A DNA stretch of 64,000 nt from Mangrovimonas sp. TPBH4 (GCF_001280505.1 NZ_LBIO01000055.1:62001-126000), one strand, 5' to 3'; counted from the stretch's first letter, positions 34,733 to 46,586 are shown. The notes: generated by a model not told the origin, from the sequence alone. A program made the numbers and translations.

Positions 34733-37700
34733 ATGCTGAAGAAACAGGGGCTGTATTTGCCAGAATTTGAACATGATAATTGTGGCGCAGGATTTATATG
34801 TAGTTTAAAAGGAATCAAGTCCAATGACATTATTCATAAGGCACTTCAGATACTCGAGAAACTAGAGCATCGCGGTGCTGTAAGTGCCGATGGAAAGACT
34901 GGTGATGGCGCTGGAATTTTGGTAGATATTCCACATGAGTTTTTTGTGGCAAACTGTAAATTTAAGTTGCCAAAGGAACGGGAGTATGCTGTTAGTAATG
35001 TGTTTTTGCCCAAAAAGGAAAATCAGCGCAAATTTTGTATTTCAGTTTTGGAAAAGCATGTCGAAGAACAGGGGCTCAAAGTGTTGGGATGGCGGGATGT
35101 GCCGGTGGATGAGTCTGTGCTTGGTGAAATTGCCGCCGTAACCCAGCCATATGTGAAACAGATATTTATAGGTAAAGGTGATAAGAATCAAGGTGATTTT
35201 CACTTTAATGTAAAACTGTTTATTGCCCGAAAAAAGACGGAGCACGAAATAATCGGCTCCAAGATTTCTGAAAGCGCATTTTTCTATCTGCCTAGTTTGT
35301 CCACTAAGGTCATTATATATAAAGGACTTTTAATTCCTGAGGACATCAAATTGTTCTATAAAGATTTGAACGACCCTTTATTGGTGACTCGTTTGGCATT
35401 GGTGCACCAGCGTTTTTCAACCAATACATTCCCAACTTGGGATTTGGCACAACCTTTTAGGTATATGTGCCATAATGGTGAGATCAATACTTTAAGAGGG
35501 AATATTTCCCGGATGTATTCTAGGGAAGAATTGATGGAAAGTGAATTGTTTGGGGAAGAAATCAAAAAAATCCTGCCTATTGTACTTCCTGGAAAATCGG
35601 ATTCGGCTTCTATGGATATGGTAGTGGAGTTGTTGTTGATGACAGGGCGTTCCTTGCCAGAGGTTATGATGATGTTGGTGCCGGAGGCATGGGAGAAAAA
35701 CCCTGAAATGTCCGATAGTAAAAAAGCGTTTTACGAATATAATTCTTGTTTGATGGAGCCTTGGGACGGACCTGCATCCATACCTTTTACAGATGGTGAT
35801 TATATAGGAGCTGTTCTGGATAGAAATGGCTTGCGTCCGTCACGGTATTCGGTGACCAAAGACGGTTATGTTATCATGTCCTCGGAAATCGGGGTTATTG
35901 AAATTGAACCTAAAAATGTAGAGCATCACGGGCGTTTGGAGCCGGGTAAAATGTTCTTGGTGAATATGAAGGAGGGGAGGATTGTGAATGACGAAGAGAT
36001 TAAAGAACGTATTGCGGCCATGCACCCTTACCGCAAATGGATAGATAATAATTTGGTTCAATTACGGGACATCCCATACAATGATTGTCCAGTGTTTTTC
36101 AATGAAGAGCCATTGGATAAGCGTAAAGTGGTGTTTGGGTATACTCAGGAGGATATCAATACCATTATTTTACCAATGGCAAAAAACAGTAAGGAGCCCA
36201 TTGGCTCTATGGGGAGTGATACACCCTTGGCGGTGCTTTCTGAGCGTCCGCAATTAATTTATAATTATTTCAAGCAGTTGTTCGCGCAGGTTACCAATCC
36301 GCCTTTGGATGGAATTCGCGAAGAATTGATTACAGATATTAGTCTCACTTTGGGGAGTGATTCCAATATTTTTGAAATTGACGAAAAGCACTGTCAAAAA
36401 CTGAAAATCCAAAATCCGGTGATTTCCAAACAGGATTTGGATAAAATAAAAAGTTATAAAAATCCTCATTTTAAGGTGGAACAAATTCCAATGTTGTATG
36501 ATGTTAGTAAAGGTCATAATGGTTTGGAAGATGCCTTGGAGGATATTTTGAAGGAAGCTGCAAAATGTATTGAGGAAGGAACGAATATCATCATTCTTTC
36601 CGATAGAAATACCAGTGAAGTGAAAGCGCCTATCCCAGCGCTTTTAGCCTGCTCCTATGTGAATAGCGGACTATATAAATTAGGAAAACGTTCCCAAACG
36701 AGCATCATAGTAGAATCTGCCGAACCTCGAGAGGTACATCATTTTGCAATGTTATTTAGTTATGGGGCCAGTGCCATCAATCCCTATATGGTAAATGAAA
36801 TTATTGAAGATCAAATAGAAGATTTGAATGATTCTTCAATTGATCCTTTACAGGCCATCAATAACTATAACAAAGCCGTTGGAAAAGGGATTTTGAAGGT
36901 GATGAACAAAATTGGAATTTCTACACTGAATTCTTACAGAGGATCACAACTGTTTGAATGTATTGGCATTAATACAGATGTGGTTGAGAAGTACTTCCCG
37001 AAAACTGCTACCAGAATTCAAGGTGTGGATTTGCACCAATTGGAAAAAGAAATCAACAAACGTTATCAAAAAGCTTATCTAAGTAAACATATTGCGGCTA
37101 ACCTTGATTTGGAAATTGGAGGTCAATATCGTTGGAGAAGAAATGGTGAACTGCATTTATTCAACCCGTTGTCGGTAGCGAAGCTCCAAGAGGCTGTTAG
37201 AAGTAATAAACCCAAGACATACGAAGAGTATTCTAGGATAATTAACGATCAGTCCAAGCATTTAATGACCATTAGGGGCTTGTTTGAATTTGCTAATTAC
37301 GATCCAATTCCATTGGAAGAAGTAGAGCCTTGGACTAATATTGTGAAGCGTTTCAAGACAGGGGCCATGTCCTATGGTTCTATTAGTAAGGAGGCGCATG
37401 AAAACTTGGCCATTGCCATGAACCGTATTGGGGGTAAAAGTAATTCCGGTGAAGGTGGAGAAAATGAAGAGCGTTTCTATAAAGATGTCAATGGCGACTG
37501 GAAGAACAGTGCTATCAAGCAAGTGGCCTCAGGTCGCTTTGGAGTAACCTCCAATTATTTGACTAATGCCCAAGAGATTCAGATAAAAATGGCGCAAGGG
37601 GCCAAACCCGGAGAAGGCGGGCAATTGCCTGGGCCAAAAGTGAATCCTGAAATTGCCAAAACCAGAAACTCAACGCCGTATGTTGGGTTGATTTCCCCGC

Positions 37701-39238
37701 CACCACATCACGATATTTATTCCATTGAAGATTTGTCGCAATTGATTTATGATTTGAAATCCGCGAATCGTGAAGCGCGTATCAATGTAAAATTGGTGTC
37801 GGAAGTTGGTGTGGGTACCGTAGCTGCGGGTGTTGCCAAGGCAAAAGCAGACGTGGTATTGATTTCTGGCTACGATGGAGGAACTGGGGCGTCCCCGTTA
37901 ACTTCCCTGAAACATGCGGGACTCCCGTGGGAATTAGGGCTTGCTGAAACTCAACAGACTTTGGTGATGAATGACCTGCGCAACAGAATTGTTGTGGAGT
38001 GTGATGGGCAGTTGAAAACCGGAAGAGATGTCGCGATAGCTTGTTTACTTGGAGCCGAAGAGTTTGGATTTGCAACCGCTCCTTTGGTGGCTTCTGGTTG
38101 TATCATGATGCGTGTGTGCCATTTAAATACATGTCCGGTGGGCATTGCCACCCAAAATCCAGAATTACGCAAAAAATTCAAAGGAAAGCCAGAGCATGTG
38201 GTCAACTTTATGTATTTCGTGGCTCAAGAGCTTCGGGAGATTATGGCGAAGCTAGGCTTTAGAACGGTAGATGAAATGGTGGGAAGAGTGGAAAAATTGG
38301 ATAGAAATAAAGCTATTGATTACTATAAAGCTCATGGCATCGATTTATCTCCTATTCTGCATAAAGTAGAAGTTGAAGAGGGGACCAAGCTGTATAATAC
38401 CTGTAAGCAAGATCATCATTTGGAAAAATCATTGGATTTCGAAATTATCAGTCAGGCGCACCCTGCCTTGTTCCGAAAGGAGAAAACCATCTTGGATTTT
38501 AAAATAACCAATGAAGATCGAGCAGTTGGAGCTATATTGAGTAATGAAATTTCAAGGATTTACGGAGCTCAAGGCTTACCGGAAAATACCTTAAAAATTA
38601 ACTTTAAAGGCTCTGCGGGTCAGAGTTTTGGTGCGTTTGCAACCAATGGCTTGAGTTTGATTGTGACCGGAAATACCAATGATTATATAGGGAAGGGGCT
38701 TTCTGGAGCCAAATTGGTGGTGAAAGTGCCGGATGAAGCAACCATCGTCCCTGAGGAAAACGTGATTGTTGGAAATGTGGCCTTTTATGGGGCTACTTCC
38801 GGTGAGGCGTATATCAACGGAAAAGCGGGAGAGCGTTTTTGTGTGAGAAATTCAGGAGTTAAAACGGTTGTAGAAGGTATTGGTGATCATGGTTGTGAAT
38901 ATATGACTGGGGGAATTGCCGTAATACTAGGCGAGGTAGGTCGAAATTTTGGAGCCGGTATGAGTGGAGGAATTGCTTATGTATACGATAAGAATGCAAC
39001 GTTTGTCAAGCATTGTAATACTGAAGGCTTGAATTTGGATCCCGTGGTAATCCCTGAAGACGTTCAAGAATTGAAGCGTTTGATTGAAAATCATTACAAT
39101 GCTACCCAGAGTTCTTTGGCACAGCGTATTTTGGAACATTGGGAGCGCGAATTGCCTAAATTTATTAAGGTGCTGCCTGAGGAATACAGACAGGCATTGA
39201 TACGATTGGAAAATGAAAATAACCTTGTAACGAAATAG
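34733..39238 (+). CDS. gltB: Glutamate synthase, large subunit
   Basis: The product has 1501 residues. With GltD it makes two glutamates from glutamine and 2-oxoglutarate. The N-terminal amidotransferase domain needs its first 16 residues removed to expose Cys17 ([10 protein letters not shown]). The central and FMN-binding synthase domains follow, including [21 protein letters not shown] and [16 protein letters not shown]. The 3Fe-4S cluster cysteines are in [18 protein letters not shown]. The C-terminal GXGXG beta-helix domain ends the protein. Length is normal. GltD follows after four bases. Confidence 0.97.
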   Translation: MLKKQGLYLPEFEHDNCGAGFICSLKGIKSNDIIHKALQILEKLEHRGAVSADGKTGDGAGILVDIPHEFFVANCKFKLPKEREYAVSNVFLPKKENQRKFCISVLEKHVEEQGLKVLGWRDVPVDESVLGEIAAVTQPYVKQIFIGKGDKNQGDFHFNVKLFIARKKTEHEIIGSKISESAFFYLPSLSTKVIIYKGLLIPEDIKLFYKDLNDPLLVTRLALVHQRFSTNTFPTWDLAQPFRYMCHNGEINTLRGNISRMYSREELMESELFGEEIKKILPIVLPGKSDSASMDMVVELLLMTGRSLPEVMMMLVPEAWEKNPEMSDSKKAFYEYNSCLMEPWDGPASIPFTDGDYIGAVLDRNGLRPSRYSVTKDGYVIMSSEIGVIEIEPKNVEHHGRLEPGKMFLVNMKEGRIVNDEEIKERIAAMHPYRKWIDNNLVQLRDIPYNDCPVFFNEEPLDKRKVVFGYTQEDINTIILPMAKNSKEPIGSMGSDTPLAVLSERPQLIYNYFKQLFAQVTNPPLDGIREELITDISLTLGSDSNIFEIDEKHCQKLKIQNPVISKQDLDKIKSYKNPHFKVEQIPMLYDVSKGHNGLEDALEDILKEAAKCIEEGTNIIILSDRNTSEVKAPIPALLACSYVNSGLYKLGKRSQTSIIVESAEPREVHHFAMLFSYGASAINPYMVNEIIEDQIEDLNDSSIDPLQAINNYNKAVGKGILKVMNKIGISTLNSYRGSQLFECIGINTDVVEKYFPKTATRIQGVDLHQLEKEINKRYQKAYLSKHIAANLDLEIGGQYRWRRNGELHLFNPLSVAKLQEAVRSNKPKTYEEYSRIINDQSKHLMTIRGLFEFANYDPIPLEEVEPWTNIVKRFKTGAMSYGSISKEAHENLAIAMNRIGGKSNSGEGGENEERFYKDVNGDWKNSAIKQVASGRFGVTSNYLTNAQEIQIKMAQGAKPGEGGQLPGPKVNPEIAKTRNSTPYVGLISPPPHHDIYSIEDLSQLIYDLKSANREARINVKLVSEVGVGTVAAGVAKAKADVVLISGYDGGTGASPLTSLKHAGLPWELGLAETQQTLVMNDLRNRIVVECDGQLKTGRDVAIACLLGAEEFGFATAPLVASGCIMMRVCHLNTCPVGIATQNPELRKKFKGKPEHVVNFMYFVAQELREIMAKLGFRTVDEMVGRVEKLDRNKAIDYYKAHGIDLSPILHKVEVEEGTKLYNTCKQDHHLEKSLDFEIISQAHPALFRKEKTILDFKITNEDRAVGAILSNEISRIYGAQGLPENTLKINFKGSAGQSFGAFATNGLSLIVTGNTNDYIGKGLSGAKLVVKVPDEATIVPEENVIVGNVAFYGATSGEAYINGKAGERFCVRNSGVKTVVEGIGDHGCEYMTGGIAVILGEVGRNFGAGMSGGIAYVYDKNATFVKHCNTEGLNLDPVVIPEDVQELKRLIENHYNATQSSLAQRILEHWERELPKFIKVLPEEYRQALIRLENENNLVTK

Positions 39239-39242
39239 GATT

Positions 39243-40709
39243 ATGGGAAAGATTACCGGATTTATGGAATTTGAAAGGGAGGTTGAAAAATATACCGATG
39301 TTGAGGATCGGGTTAAAAACTATAAAGAATTTACAATTCCTCTAGCGGAGGATATGTTGAGAAATCAAGGGGCACGTTGTATGGATTGCGGTATCCCGTT
39401 TTGCCACAGTGGTTGCCCATTGGGGAATTTAATCCCCGATTTCAATGATAATGTTTATAAAGGGAAATGGAAAGAAGCGGCAAGGATATTGCATGCTACT
39501 AACAATTTTCCTGAATTTACAGGGCGCTTATGTCCTGCGCCATGTGAGGAAGCTTGCGTGTTGGGAATCAATGAGGATCCTGTAACGATTGAAAATATTG
39601 AAAAGAATATTGTGGAAACTGCTTTTCGTGAAGGTTGGATTGTGGCCAATCCACCTGAAGTACGAACAGGGCAAAGTGTGGCGGTAATTGGTTCTGGGCC
39701 ATCAGGATTAGCGGCGGCCCAACAGTTGAACAGAGCTGGGCATAACGTAACGGTTTTTGAGCGGGATGCTAAAGTGGGTGGTTTACTTCGTTATGGGATT
39801 CCGGATTTTAAATTGGAGAAATCAATCATTGACAGAAGGATTGCCATTTTGGAAGAGGAAGGCATCAGTTTTAAGGTGAATGCCCATGTAGGAGAAAATG
39901 TAAGTGTGGAAACCCTAAAAGATGAGTTTGATGCCATTCTATTGTGTAACGGTGCTACTGAGAGACGTGGTATTCCTATAAAAGGGGCGCATTTAAAAGG
40001 GGTGCATCAGGCTATGGAATTTTTAAAAATGAACAATCAGTACGTTGATGGGGAGTTGGAGTTTGATGACATTTTGAGTGCTAAAGATAAAAATGTGATT
40101 GTTATTGGTGGTGGAGATACGGGGTCCGATTGTATTGGGACATCCAATAGGCATGGTGCAAAATCCGTTGTTAATTTTGAAATATTGAGTAAGCCTTCAG
40201 TTGGTAGACCGGCTAATCGGCCTTGGCCTTATTGGCCAATGAAGTTGAAAACAAGCTCTTCCCACCAAGAAGGAGTGGAGCGTTTTTTTAGTATTTCAAC
40301 CAAAGAGTTTTTAGGGGATAAAAACGGAAACTTAAAAGGTCTTAAAACGGTTGAGGTAGAATGGATTTTTAAAGATGGTGAACGTCCTCAGTTAAAAGAA
40401 ATTCCGGATACAGAAAAAAAATGGGACTGCGATTTGGTGCTGTTGGCCCTTGGATTCACAGGACCTGAAAAAACTTTGGTGGAACAATTTGGTTTGGACA
40501 CCGATTTTAGAAGTAATATTCAGGCTACGGTTTCCGATTATAAAACCAATGTACCTGGAATATTTGCGGCAGGTGATTCCCGTAGAGGGCAATCTTTAAT
40601 TGTTTGGGCGATTTCAGAAGGAAGACAAGCGGCCCATCATATTGACAAGTATTTAATGGGGGCTACCGATCTGCCGTTAAAGGATGATAACGATTTGCCT
40701 AGGGTTTAA
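39243..40709 (+). CDS. gltD: Glutamate synthase, small subunit
   Basis: The product has 488 residues and passes electrons from NAD(P)H to GltB. The N-terminal cysteine-rich part binds two iron-sulphur clusters (CMDCGIPFCHSGCPLGN and CPAPCEEACVLG). The FAD site is SVAVIGSGPSGLAAAQQL. The NAD(P)H site is NVIVIGGGDTGSDCIG. The FAD-binding end motif reads GIFAAGDSRRGQSLIVWAI. It is the second gene of the gltBD operon. The ilv leader region starts directly after it without a clear terminator. Confidence 0.96.
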   Translation: MGKITGFMEFEREVEKYTDVEDRVKNYKEFTIPLAEDMLRNQGARCMDCGIPFCHSGCPLGNLIPDFNDNVYKGKWKEAARILHATNNFPEFTGRLCPAPCEEACVLGINEDPVTIENIEKNIVETAFREGWIVANPPEVRTGQSVAVIGSGPSGLAAAQQLNRAGHNVTVFERDAKVGGLLRYGIPDFKLEKSIIDRRIAILEEEGISFKVNAHVGENVSVETLKDEFDAILLCNGATERRGIPIKGAHLKGVHQAMEFLKMNNQYVDGELEFDDILSAKDKNVIVIGGGDTGSDCIGTSNRHGAKSVVNFEILSKPSVGRPANRPWPYWPMKLKTSSSHQEGVERFFSISTKEFLGDKNGNLKGLKTVEVEWIFKDGERPQLKEIPDTEKKWDCDLVLLALGFTGPEKTLVEQFGLDTDFRSNIQATVSDYKTNVPGIFAAGDSRRGQSLIVWAISEGRQAAHHIDKYLMGATDLPLKDDNDLPRV

Positions 40710-40726
40710 GAAATAAGCCTAAAAGC

Positions 40727-40757
40727 TTGGATTCCTGTTGAATATTATTGATATTTG
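40727..40757 (+). promoter_or_regulatory. Promoter of the ilv leader
   Basis: TTG at 40727-40729 is separated by 20 bases from GATATTTG at 40750-40757, one mismatch from TAnnTTTG. A start near 40761 would place the leader-peptide ATG (40767) a few bases from the 5' end and exclude the in-frame ATG at 40758. Confidence 0.55.
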
Positions 40758-40766
40758 ATGAACATC

Positions 40767-40829
40767 ATGAATAGAAACGTATTACATATCATTTCCATTA
40801 TTATCATCGCGATTATTTCGCGGAGGTAG
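40767..40829 (+). CDS. ilv operon leader peptide
   Basis: This 20-codon frame reads MNRNVLHIISIIIIAIISRR and stops with TAG. Eight of its residues are isoleucine, seven of them between codons 8 and 16-17 in runs, with one Val and one Leu. An in-frame ATG at 40758 would add three residues. Ribosomes short of charged tRNA-Ile would stall at 40788-40817. GGGAATGCT (40829-40837), starting in the stop codon, would then stay free to pair with the 5' arm of the terminator at 40861-40869. It is a classical attenuation leader before ilvD. Confidence 0.9.
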   Translation: MNRNVLHIISIIIIAIISRR

Positions 40830-40858
40830 GGAATGCTGTGTTGTCAATATTTAAAGTC

Positions 40859-40888
40859 AAAGCCTTCCCAAATGGGAAGGCTTTTTTT
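40859..40888 (+). terminator. Attenuator terminator of the ilv operon
   Basis: AAAGCCTTCCCA and TGGGAAGGCTTT form a twelve-pair stem followed by a T run. It lies between the leader peptide and ilvD. GGGAATGCT at 40829-40837 pairs with AGCCTTCCC (40861-40869) with one mismatch, giving the competing antiterminator. Confidence 0.92.
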
Positions 40889-40958
40889 ATGGGGAAAATT
40901 AAGGCTTTGAACATCATATTGTAAAGAGTTTAAATGACTGTAAATCAATGAGTTAAAT

Positions 40959-40966
40959 TATATTTG
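40959..40966 (+). promoter_or_regulatory. Possible second ilv promoter after the attenuator
   Basis: TATATTTG is a perfect -7 element, but no TTTG is found at -33. A transcript starting here (about 40970) would bypass the attenuator and give a leader of about 95 bases before ilvD. Confidence 0.35.
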
Positions 40967-41064
40967 ATACACTTGAGTTTAGCCTTGGGTTGCAATCGAA
41001 AAAATAACATACAACACAAACTTTTAATTTAGAACTAATTATTGAGAGAAGTATAATAATAGGA

Positions 41065-42744
41065 ATGAATAAACTTAATAAATACAGTAAAACAGTAACT
41101 CAGGATCCTACCCAACCGGCGGCTCAAGCAATGTTGCACGCCATAGGATTGACGAATGAAGACTTTTTTAAGCCAATTATTGGCATTGCAAGTACCGGCT
41201 ATGAAGGTAACCCTTGTAATATGCATTTAAATGATTTGGCAAAATTGGTGAAGCAAGGAACCCAGAACGAAGATGTGGTTGGTTTGATATTCAATACCAT
41301 TGGGGTGAGCGATGGAATTTCCATGGGAACTCCAGGGATGAGATATTCTTTGCCTTCAAGAGATATCATTGCCGATTCCATGGAAACGGTAGTTCAAGCG
41401 ATGAGTTATGATGGATTGGTGACAGTCGTAGGTTGTGATAAAAATATGCCTGGAGCTTTAATGGCCATGATTCGATTGAATCGTCCTTCCATTTTGGTTT
41501 ATGGAGGAACTATCGATTCTGGATGCCATAATGGTAAGAAGTTGGATGTGGTCTCTGCTTTTGAGGCTTGGGGAAGTAAAGTGGCGGGAACCATGACCGA
41601 AACAGAATATCAAAGTATTGTGGAAAAGGCCTGTCCGGGGGCTGGTGCCTGCGGAGGTATGTATACAGCCAACACCATGGCTTCGGCTATTGAAGCCTTG
41701 GGGATGTCGCTTCCATATAATTCTTCCAACCCTGCCTTGAGTAAGGAGAAAAAAGATGAATCGATTAGAGCAGGTGAGGCCATGCGTTTGCTGTTGGAAA
41801 AGGATATTAAACCTTCGGATATCATTACCAAAAAGTCTCTTGAGAATGCCATAAGGTTGGTGACCATTCTTGGAGGTTCTACTAATGCGGTGCTGCATTT
41901 CTTGGCAATTGCTAGAGCAGCCCGGATAGAATTCACACTAGAGGACTTTCAGAAAATTAGTGATAACACGCCGTTTTTGGCCGATTTGAAGCCTAGCGGA
42001 AAATATTTGATGGAAGATGTGCATGCGGTGGGCGGTATCCCGGCCGTGTTAAAATATTTATTGAAAAAAGGATTGCTGCATGGGGATTGTTTGACGGTAA
42101 CAGGAAAAACGCTTGCAGAAAATCTTTTGGACGTACCAGATTTATCTCCCGATCAAGATGTCATCAAATCTTTGGAAAGTCCTATAAAAATTTCAGGACA
42201 CTTACGTATGCTTTATGGCAATTTGGCTTCGGAAGGTAGTGTAGCCAAGATTACCGGGAAAGAAGGACTGAGTTTTGTTGGGAAAGCCAAGGTGTTTGAT
42301 GGGGAATATGCTGCCAATGATGGGATTCGAGACGGTAAGGTTGAAAAAGGCGATGTGGTGGTGATTCGGTATGAAGGTCCTAAAGGAGGTCCTGGAATGC
42401 CCGAAATGTTGAAACCAACGGCTGCTATTATCGGTGCTGGATTGGGTAAAGATGTTGCCTTGATTACCGATGGAAGATTTTCGGGTGGAACCCATGGTTT
42501 TGTAGTGGGGCATATCACACCAGAAGCTCAAGAGGGTGGGAATATCGCTTTAGTGAAAGACGGTGATTTAATCACTATAGATGCTGAAACTAATGCCATT
42601 ATGTTGGAAGTTTCGGAAGAAGAATTGCAAGAAAGAAGAAAACAATGGAAGGCGCCTAAATTAAAGTTTGATAGAGGGGTGCTGTATAAATATGCAAGAA
42701 CCGTATCGTCTGCTTCCAAAGGATGTGTGACCGATGAATTTTAG
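41065..42744 (+). CDS. ilvD: Dihydroxy-acid dehydratase
   Basis: The product has 559 residues and removes water from dihydroxy acids in isoleucine and valine synthesis. Cys51 (GNPCNMHL), Cys124 (VGCDKNMPG) and Cys196 ([15 protein letters not shown]) match the three ligands of the iron-sulphur cluster. The C-terminal motif [17 protein letters not shown] is present. Length fits. It is the first structural gene of ilvD-ilvB-ilvN-ilvC-ilvA. The attenuated leader lies upstream and ilvB follows after 36 bases. Confidence 0.97.
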   Translation: MNKLNKYSKTVTQDPTQPAAQAMLHAIGLTNEDFFKPIIGIASTGYEGNPCNMHLNDLAKLVKQGTQNEDVVGLIFNTIGVSDGISMGTPGMRYSLPSRDIIADSMETVVQAMSYDGLVTVVGCDKNMPGALMAMIRLNRPSILVYGGTIDSGCHNGKKLDVVSAFEAWGSKVAGTMTETEYQSIVEKACPGAGACGGMYTANTMASAIEALGMSLPYNSSNPALSKEKKDESIRAGEAMRLLLEKDIKPSDIITKKSLENAIRLVTILGGSTNAVLHFLAIARAARIEFTLEDFQKISDNTPFLADLKPSGKYLMEDVHAVGGIPAVLKYLLKKGLLHGDCLTVTGKTLAENLLDVPDLSPDQDVIKSLESPIKISGHLRMLYGNLASEGSVAKITGKEGLSFVGKAKVFDGEYAANDGIRDGKVEKGDVVVIRYEGPKGGPGMPEMLKPTAAIIGAGLGKDVALITDGRFSGGTHGFVVGHITPEAQEGGNIALVKDGDLITIDAETNAIMLEVSEEELQERRKQWKAPKLKFDRGVLYKYARTVSSASKGCVTDEF

Positions 42745-42780
42745 TTTCCATGCGGGTCTTTTTTAACATGAGTTGAGACT

Positions 42781-44514
42781 ATGAATACAGAAACATTGAA
42801 AGAACAAAAAGTAACTGTAGCAACTACGGAGCGCATTTCGGGCTGTGAAGCCATTGTGCGCTGTTTGTTGGAGGAAGGTGTAGATACCATTTATGGCTAT
42901 CCTGGAGGGGCGATTATGCCTGTGTATGATGAATTATATAAATACAGAGGCCAACTGCATCATGTCTTGACGAGGCATGAGCAGGGCGCTGCCCATGCGG
43001 CTCAAGGTTATGCGCGCATTTCGGGAAAGGTTGGTGTTGCCATGGCGACCTCGGGTCCAGGCGCTACCAACTTGATTACCGGCATTGCAGATGCACAAAT
43101 TGATTCTACGCCTATGGTGTGCATTACGGGGCAGGTGGCTTCGCATTTGTTGGGAAGTGATGCCTTTCAGGAAACTGATATTATAGGAATTTCAACGCCT
43201 GTGACCAAATGGAATCATCAAGTCACGAGAGCGGAAGACATTCCTGAGGTCTTGGCTAAAGCGTTTTACATCGCCAGAAGCGGGCGTCCAGGGCCGGTAT
43301 TGATTGATATTACCAAGGATGCACAATTCGAGAAATTTGATTTTAAGTATAAAAAATGTACTGGAATAAGAAGTTATACACCGATTCCAAAAATGGATTT
43401 GGAAAAGGTGAAAGCTGCCGCTGAATTGATCAATTCAGCAAAAAAACCAATGATTGTTTGGGGACAAGGGGTAATCCTTGGTCAAGCAGAAGAGGAGTTT
43501 AAGGCTGTTGTTGAAAAGTCAGGTGTTCCTTCGGCGTGGACTATTTTGGGAGCTTCTGCCATTCCTACGGATCATCCATTAAATGTTGGAATGGTGGGAA
43601 TGCATGGCAATTATGCACCCAACAAATTAACCAATGAATGTGATGTATTGATTGCAATAGGGATGCGTTTCGATGATCGTGTTACCGGTAACTTGGCTAC
43701 TTATGCAAAACAGGCTAAGGTCATTCATTTTGAAATTGATCCTGCGGAAGTGGACAAGAACGTTAAAACAGATATTGCTGTTTTGGGAAATGCCAAAGAA
43801 ACTTTGGCGGCTTTACTTCCTTTATTGGATCAAAAGAATCATGAGCAGTGGCATGACGAGTTTAAAAAGCTACACGTTGTGGAGTTTGAAAAGGTGATAA
43901 AAAAAGATTTGTATCCTACTAAGGAAGGGTTGACGATGGGAGAGGTGTTGAAAGAAATTAATGAGCAGAGTAAAGGAGATGCTGCAATAGTAAGTGATGT
44001 AGGGCAACATCAAATGATTGCCTGTCGTTATGCGAAATTCAATAAATCCAAAAGCAATATTACTTCAGGCGGTTTGGGAACCATGGGGTTTGCACTACCT
44101 GCGGCTATTGGTGCTAAAATGGCTGCACCCGAAAGGGAAGTGGTGGCCATTATTGGAGATGGAGGCTTTCAAATGACCATTCAGGAGCTGGGAACCATAT
44201 TTCAGCAGCGTTTACCTGTAAAAATTGTGGTATTGAACAACGAGTTTTTAGGCATGGTAAGACAGTGGCAGCAATTGTTTTTTGATAAGCGCTATGCTTC
44301 CACGGAGATGATCAACCCTGATTTTGTCTCCATTGCAAAAGGCTATTATATAGAAGCTAAAAAAGTCACTAAGCGAGAAGGGTTAAAGGATGCAGTTGCT
44401 GAAATGATGGGCAGCGAAGGGCCTTATTTCTTGGAGGTTTGTGTGGAAAAAGAGGATAATGTATTCCCGATGATTCCTACGGGAGCTTCAGTGTCGGACG
44501 TAAGATTAAGTTAA
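42781..44514 (+). CDS. ilvB: Acetolactate synthase, large subunit
   Basis: The product has 577 residues and makes acetolactate or acetohydroxybutyrate, the first shared step of valine and isoleucine synthesis. The thiamine-diphosphate Glu lies in TRHEQGAAHAAQGYAR. The central domain holds the FAD-binding part. The diphosphate motif IIGDGGFQMTIQELG lies near residue 460, followed by VVLNNEFLGMVRQWQ. Length is typical. The regulatory subunit gene follows after two bases. Confidence 0.96.
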   Translation: MNTETLKEQKVTVATTERISGCEAIVRCLLEEGVDTIYGYPGGAIMPVYDELYKYRGQLHHVLTRHEQGAAHAAQGYARISGKVGVAMATSGPGATNLITGIADAQIDSTPMVCITGQVASHLLGSDAFQETDIIGISTPVTKWNHQVTRAEDIPEVLAKAFYIARSGRPGPVLIDITKDAQFEKFDFKYKKCTGIRSYTPIPKMDLEKVKAAAELINSAKKPMIVWGQGVILGQAEEEFKAVVEKSGVPSAWTILGASAIPTDHPLNVGMVGMHGNYAPNKLTNECDVLIAIGMRFDDRVTGNLATYAKQAKVIHFEIDPAEVDKNVKTDIAVLGNAKETLAALLPLLDQKNHEQWHDEFKKLHVVEFEKVIKKDLYPTKEGLTMGEVLKEINEQSKGDAAIVSDVGQHQMIACRYAKFNKSKSNITSGGLGTMGFALPAAIGAKMAAPEREVVAIIGDGGFQMTIQELGTIFQQRLPVKIVVLNNEFLGMVRQWQQLFFDKRYASTEMINPDFVSIAKGYYIEAKKVTKREGLKDAVAEMMGSEGPYFLEVCVEKEDNVFPMIPTGASVSDVRLS

Positions 44515-44516
44515 TT

Positions 44517-45047
44517 ATGGAAAAAACAATTCATACATATACAGTTTCAATTTATACCGAAAACAACATTGGCTTGCTCAACAGGATTTCGGCCATTTTT
44601 CAACGAAGACATGTCAATATTGAAAGTATTGTCTCTTCGGTATCTGAAATTAAGGGGGTGTCTCGATGGACTATAGTGGTCAAAGTTTCAGAAGAGCAAA
44701 TCAAGAAAATTGTTGGGCAAATTGAAAAGCAGGTAGAGGTTATTAAGGCTTATTACCATAAGGATGAAGATACCATTTATCAGGAATCCTGTTTGTTCAA
44801 AATCAAATCAGATTTACTATTTGAGGAGCGCGAAATCCAAAATATTATCAAGGACAGCGGCGCCAATATTGTGACCGTGAACAAGAAATTTTTTGTACTA
44901 GAAAAATCTGGAAGGCGCAATGAAATTGAGGAAATATACAACCAATTAATTCCTTTTGGAATCATGCAATTTGTCCGTTCAGGAAGGATTGCCGTAACCA
45001 AAGACGAAATGAAAATATCAGAAATGCTAGCAGCATTCAGCAATTAA
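44517..45047 (+). CDS. ilvN: Acetolactate synthase, small regulatory subunit
   Basis: The product has 176 residues and binds valine to inhibit and stabilise the large subunit. The N-terminal ACT domain starts [33 protein letters not shown]. The C-terminal domain (about 85-170) is of the ALS small-subunit type ([16 protein letters not shown]). It is placed between ilvB and ilvC with gaps of 2 and 13 bases. The symbol ilvH would be equally apt. Confidence 0.95.
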   Translation: MEKTIHTYTVSIYTENNIGLLNRISAIFQRRHVNIESIVSSVSEIKGVSRWTIVVKVSEEQIKKIVGQIEKQVEVIKAYYHKDEDTIYQESCLFKIKSDLLFEEREIQNIIKDSGANIVTVNKKFFVLEKSGRRNEIEEIYNQLIPFGIMQFVRSGRIAVTKDEMKISEMLAAFSN

Positions 45048-45060
45048 AACATATAAAGCA

Positions 45061-46560
45061 ATGTCAAATTATTTTAACACACTTTCATTAAGAAAACAAT
45101 TAGAGCAATTAGGAAAATGTCGTTTTATGGATGCCTCGGAATTTGAGGATGGCATAAACGTTTTAAAAGATAAAAAAGTAGTGATTGTGGGCTGTGGAGC
45201 TCAGGGATTGAATCAAGGATTGAACATGAGAGATTCCGGGTTGGATATTTCTTATGCCTTAAGACCGCAAGCAATTGCTGAAAAGCGTGCTTCGTATAAA
45301 CAGGCTGTGGAAAATGGATTTACCGTAGGAACTTATGAAGAGCTCATTCCAGATGCCGATTTGGTCTTGAACCTAACACCTGATAAACAGCATACCAATG
45401 TAGTGAATGGGGTGATGCCATTGATGAAGGAAGGAGCAACCTTGTCGTATTCACATGGATTTAATATTGTTGAAGAAGGCACTCAGGTGCGTAAAGATCT
45501 TACCGTAATTATGGTGGCGCCAAAATGTCCGGGAACTGAAGTTCGTGAGGAATACAAAAGAGGATTTGGTGTGCCAACACTTATTGCAGTGCATCCTGAA
45601 AATGATCCTGAAGGAAAAGGCTTGGCTCAGGCAAAGGCTTATGCCGTGGCTACTGGGGGGCATCGTGCTGGGGTTTTGGAATCTTCCTTTGTTGCTGAGG
45701 TAAAGAGTGATTTAATGGGAGAGCAAACCATCTTGTGCGGCGTACTGCAAACAGGTTCTATTTTATGTTTTGATAAAATGGTTGAGGAAGGTGTTGATGA
45801 GGAATATGCAGCAAAATTGATTCAGTATGGTTGGGAAACCATAACGGAAGCATTGAAACACGGTGGAATTACCAATATGATGGACCGACTTTCCAATCCA
45901 GCCAAAATTGAAGCTTACAGGTTGTCTGAAGAATTGAAAACCATCATGAAGCCTTTGTTTGAAAGGCATATGGATGATATTATTTCTGGAGAATTCTCGA
46001 AAACCATGATGGAAGATTGGGCTAATGATGACGTAAATCTTTTGAAATGGAGAGCAGCCACAGCTGAAACAAATTTTGAGAAAACATCATTAACACCTAA
46101 TCATATTTCAGAACAAGAATACTTTGATCATGGTACTTTAATGGTGGCTTTTGTAAAGTCTGGGGTTGAGTTGGCATATGAAACTATGGTGAGTGCCGGT
46201 ATTATTGCAGATTCTGCGTATTACGAGTCTTTGCATGAATTGCCATTGATAGCCAATACCATTGCGAGAAAGAAATTGTATGAAATGAACCGTGTGATTT
46301 CAGATACTGCTGAGTATGGTTGTTACTTGTTTGACCATGCAGCAAAACCTCTGCTAAAAGGGTTTATGGAAACCGTTTCAGTGAATGTGGTAGGGAAAGC
46401 ATTTTCAAAATCCAATGCGGTTGATAATTTAGAACTAATTGTCGTTAATGACGTAATTAGAAATCATCCGATAGAAACGGTTGGTAAAAGGTTGAGAAGT
46501 GCCATGACGGCCATGAAAGTGATAAAGACAGCGGAAGTCAATGAAGCAGTGTTGTCTTAA
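45061..46560 (+). CDS. ilvC: Ketol-acid reductoisomerase, class II (long form)
   Basis: The product has 499 residues and converts acetolactate and acetohydroxybutyrate to the dihydroxy acids using NADPH. The nucleotide motif is [22 protein letters not shown]. The length of about 500 residues and the duplicated C-terminal knotted domain mark the class II enzyme, as in Escherichia coli, not the 330-residue class I form. Metal-binding Asp and Glu lie in [17 protein letters not shown]. It is followed by ilvA after 26 bases. Confidence 0.96.
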   Translation: MSNYFNTLSLRKQLEQLGKCRFMDASEFEDGINVLKDKKVVIVGCGAQGLNQGLNMRDSGLDISYALRPQAIAEKRASYKQAVENGFTVGTYEELIPDADLVLNLTPDKQHTNVVNGVMPLMKEGATLSYSHGFNIVEEGTQVRKDLTVIMVAPKCPGTEVREEYKRGFGVPTLIAVHPENDPEGKGLAQAKAYAVATGGHRAGVLESSFVAEVKSDLMGEQTILCGVLQTGSILCFDKMVEEGVDEEYAAKLIQYGWETITEALKHGGITNMMDRLSNPAKIEAYRLSEELKTIMKPLFERHMDDIISGEFSKTMMEDWANDDVNLLKWRAATAETNFEKTSLTPNHISEQEYFDHGTLMVAFVKSGVELAYETMVSAGIIADSAYYESLHELPLIANTIARKKLYEMNRVISDTAEYGCYLFDHAAKPLLKGFMETVSVNVVGKAFSKSNAVDNLELIVVNDVIRNHPIETVGKRLRSAMTAMKVIKTAEVNEAVLS

Positions 46561-46586
46561 GTAGAATGTAAGCAGAAATTAAAAGT

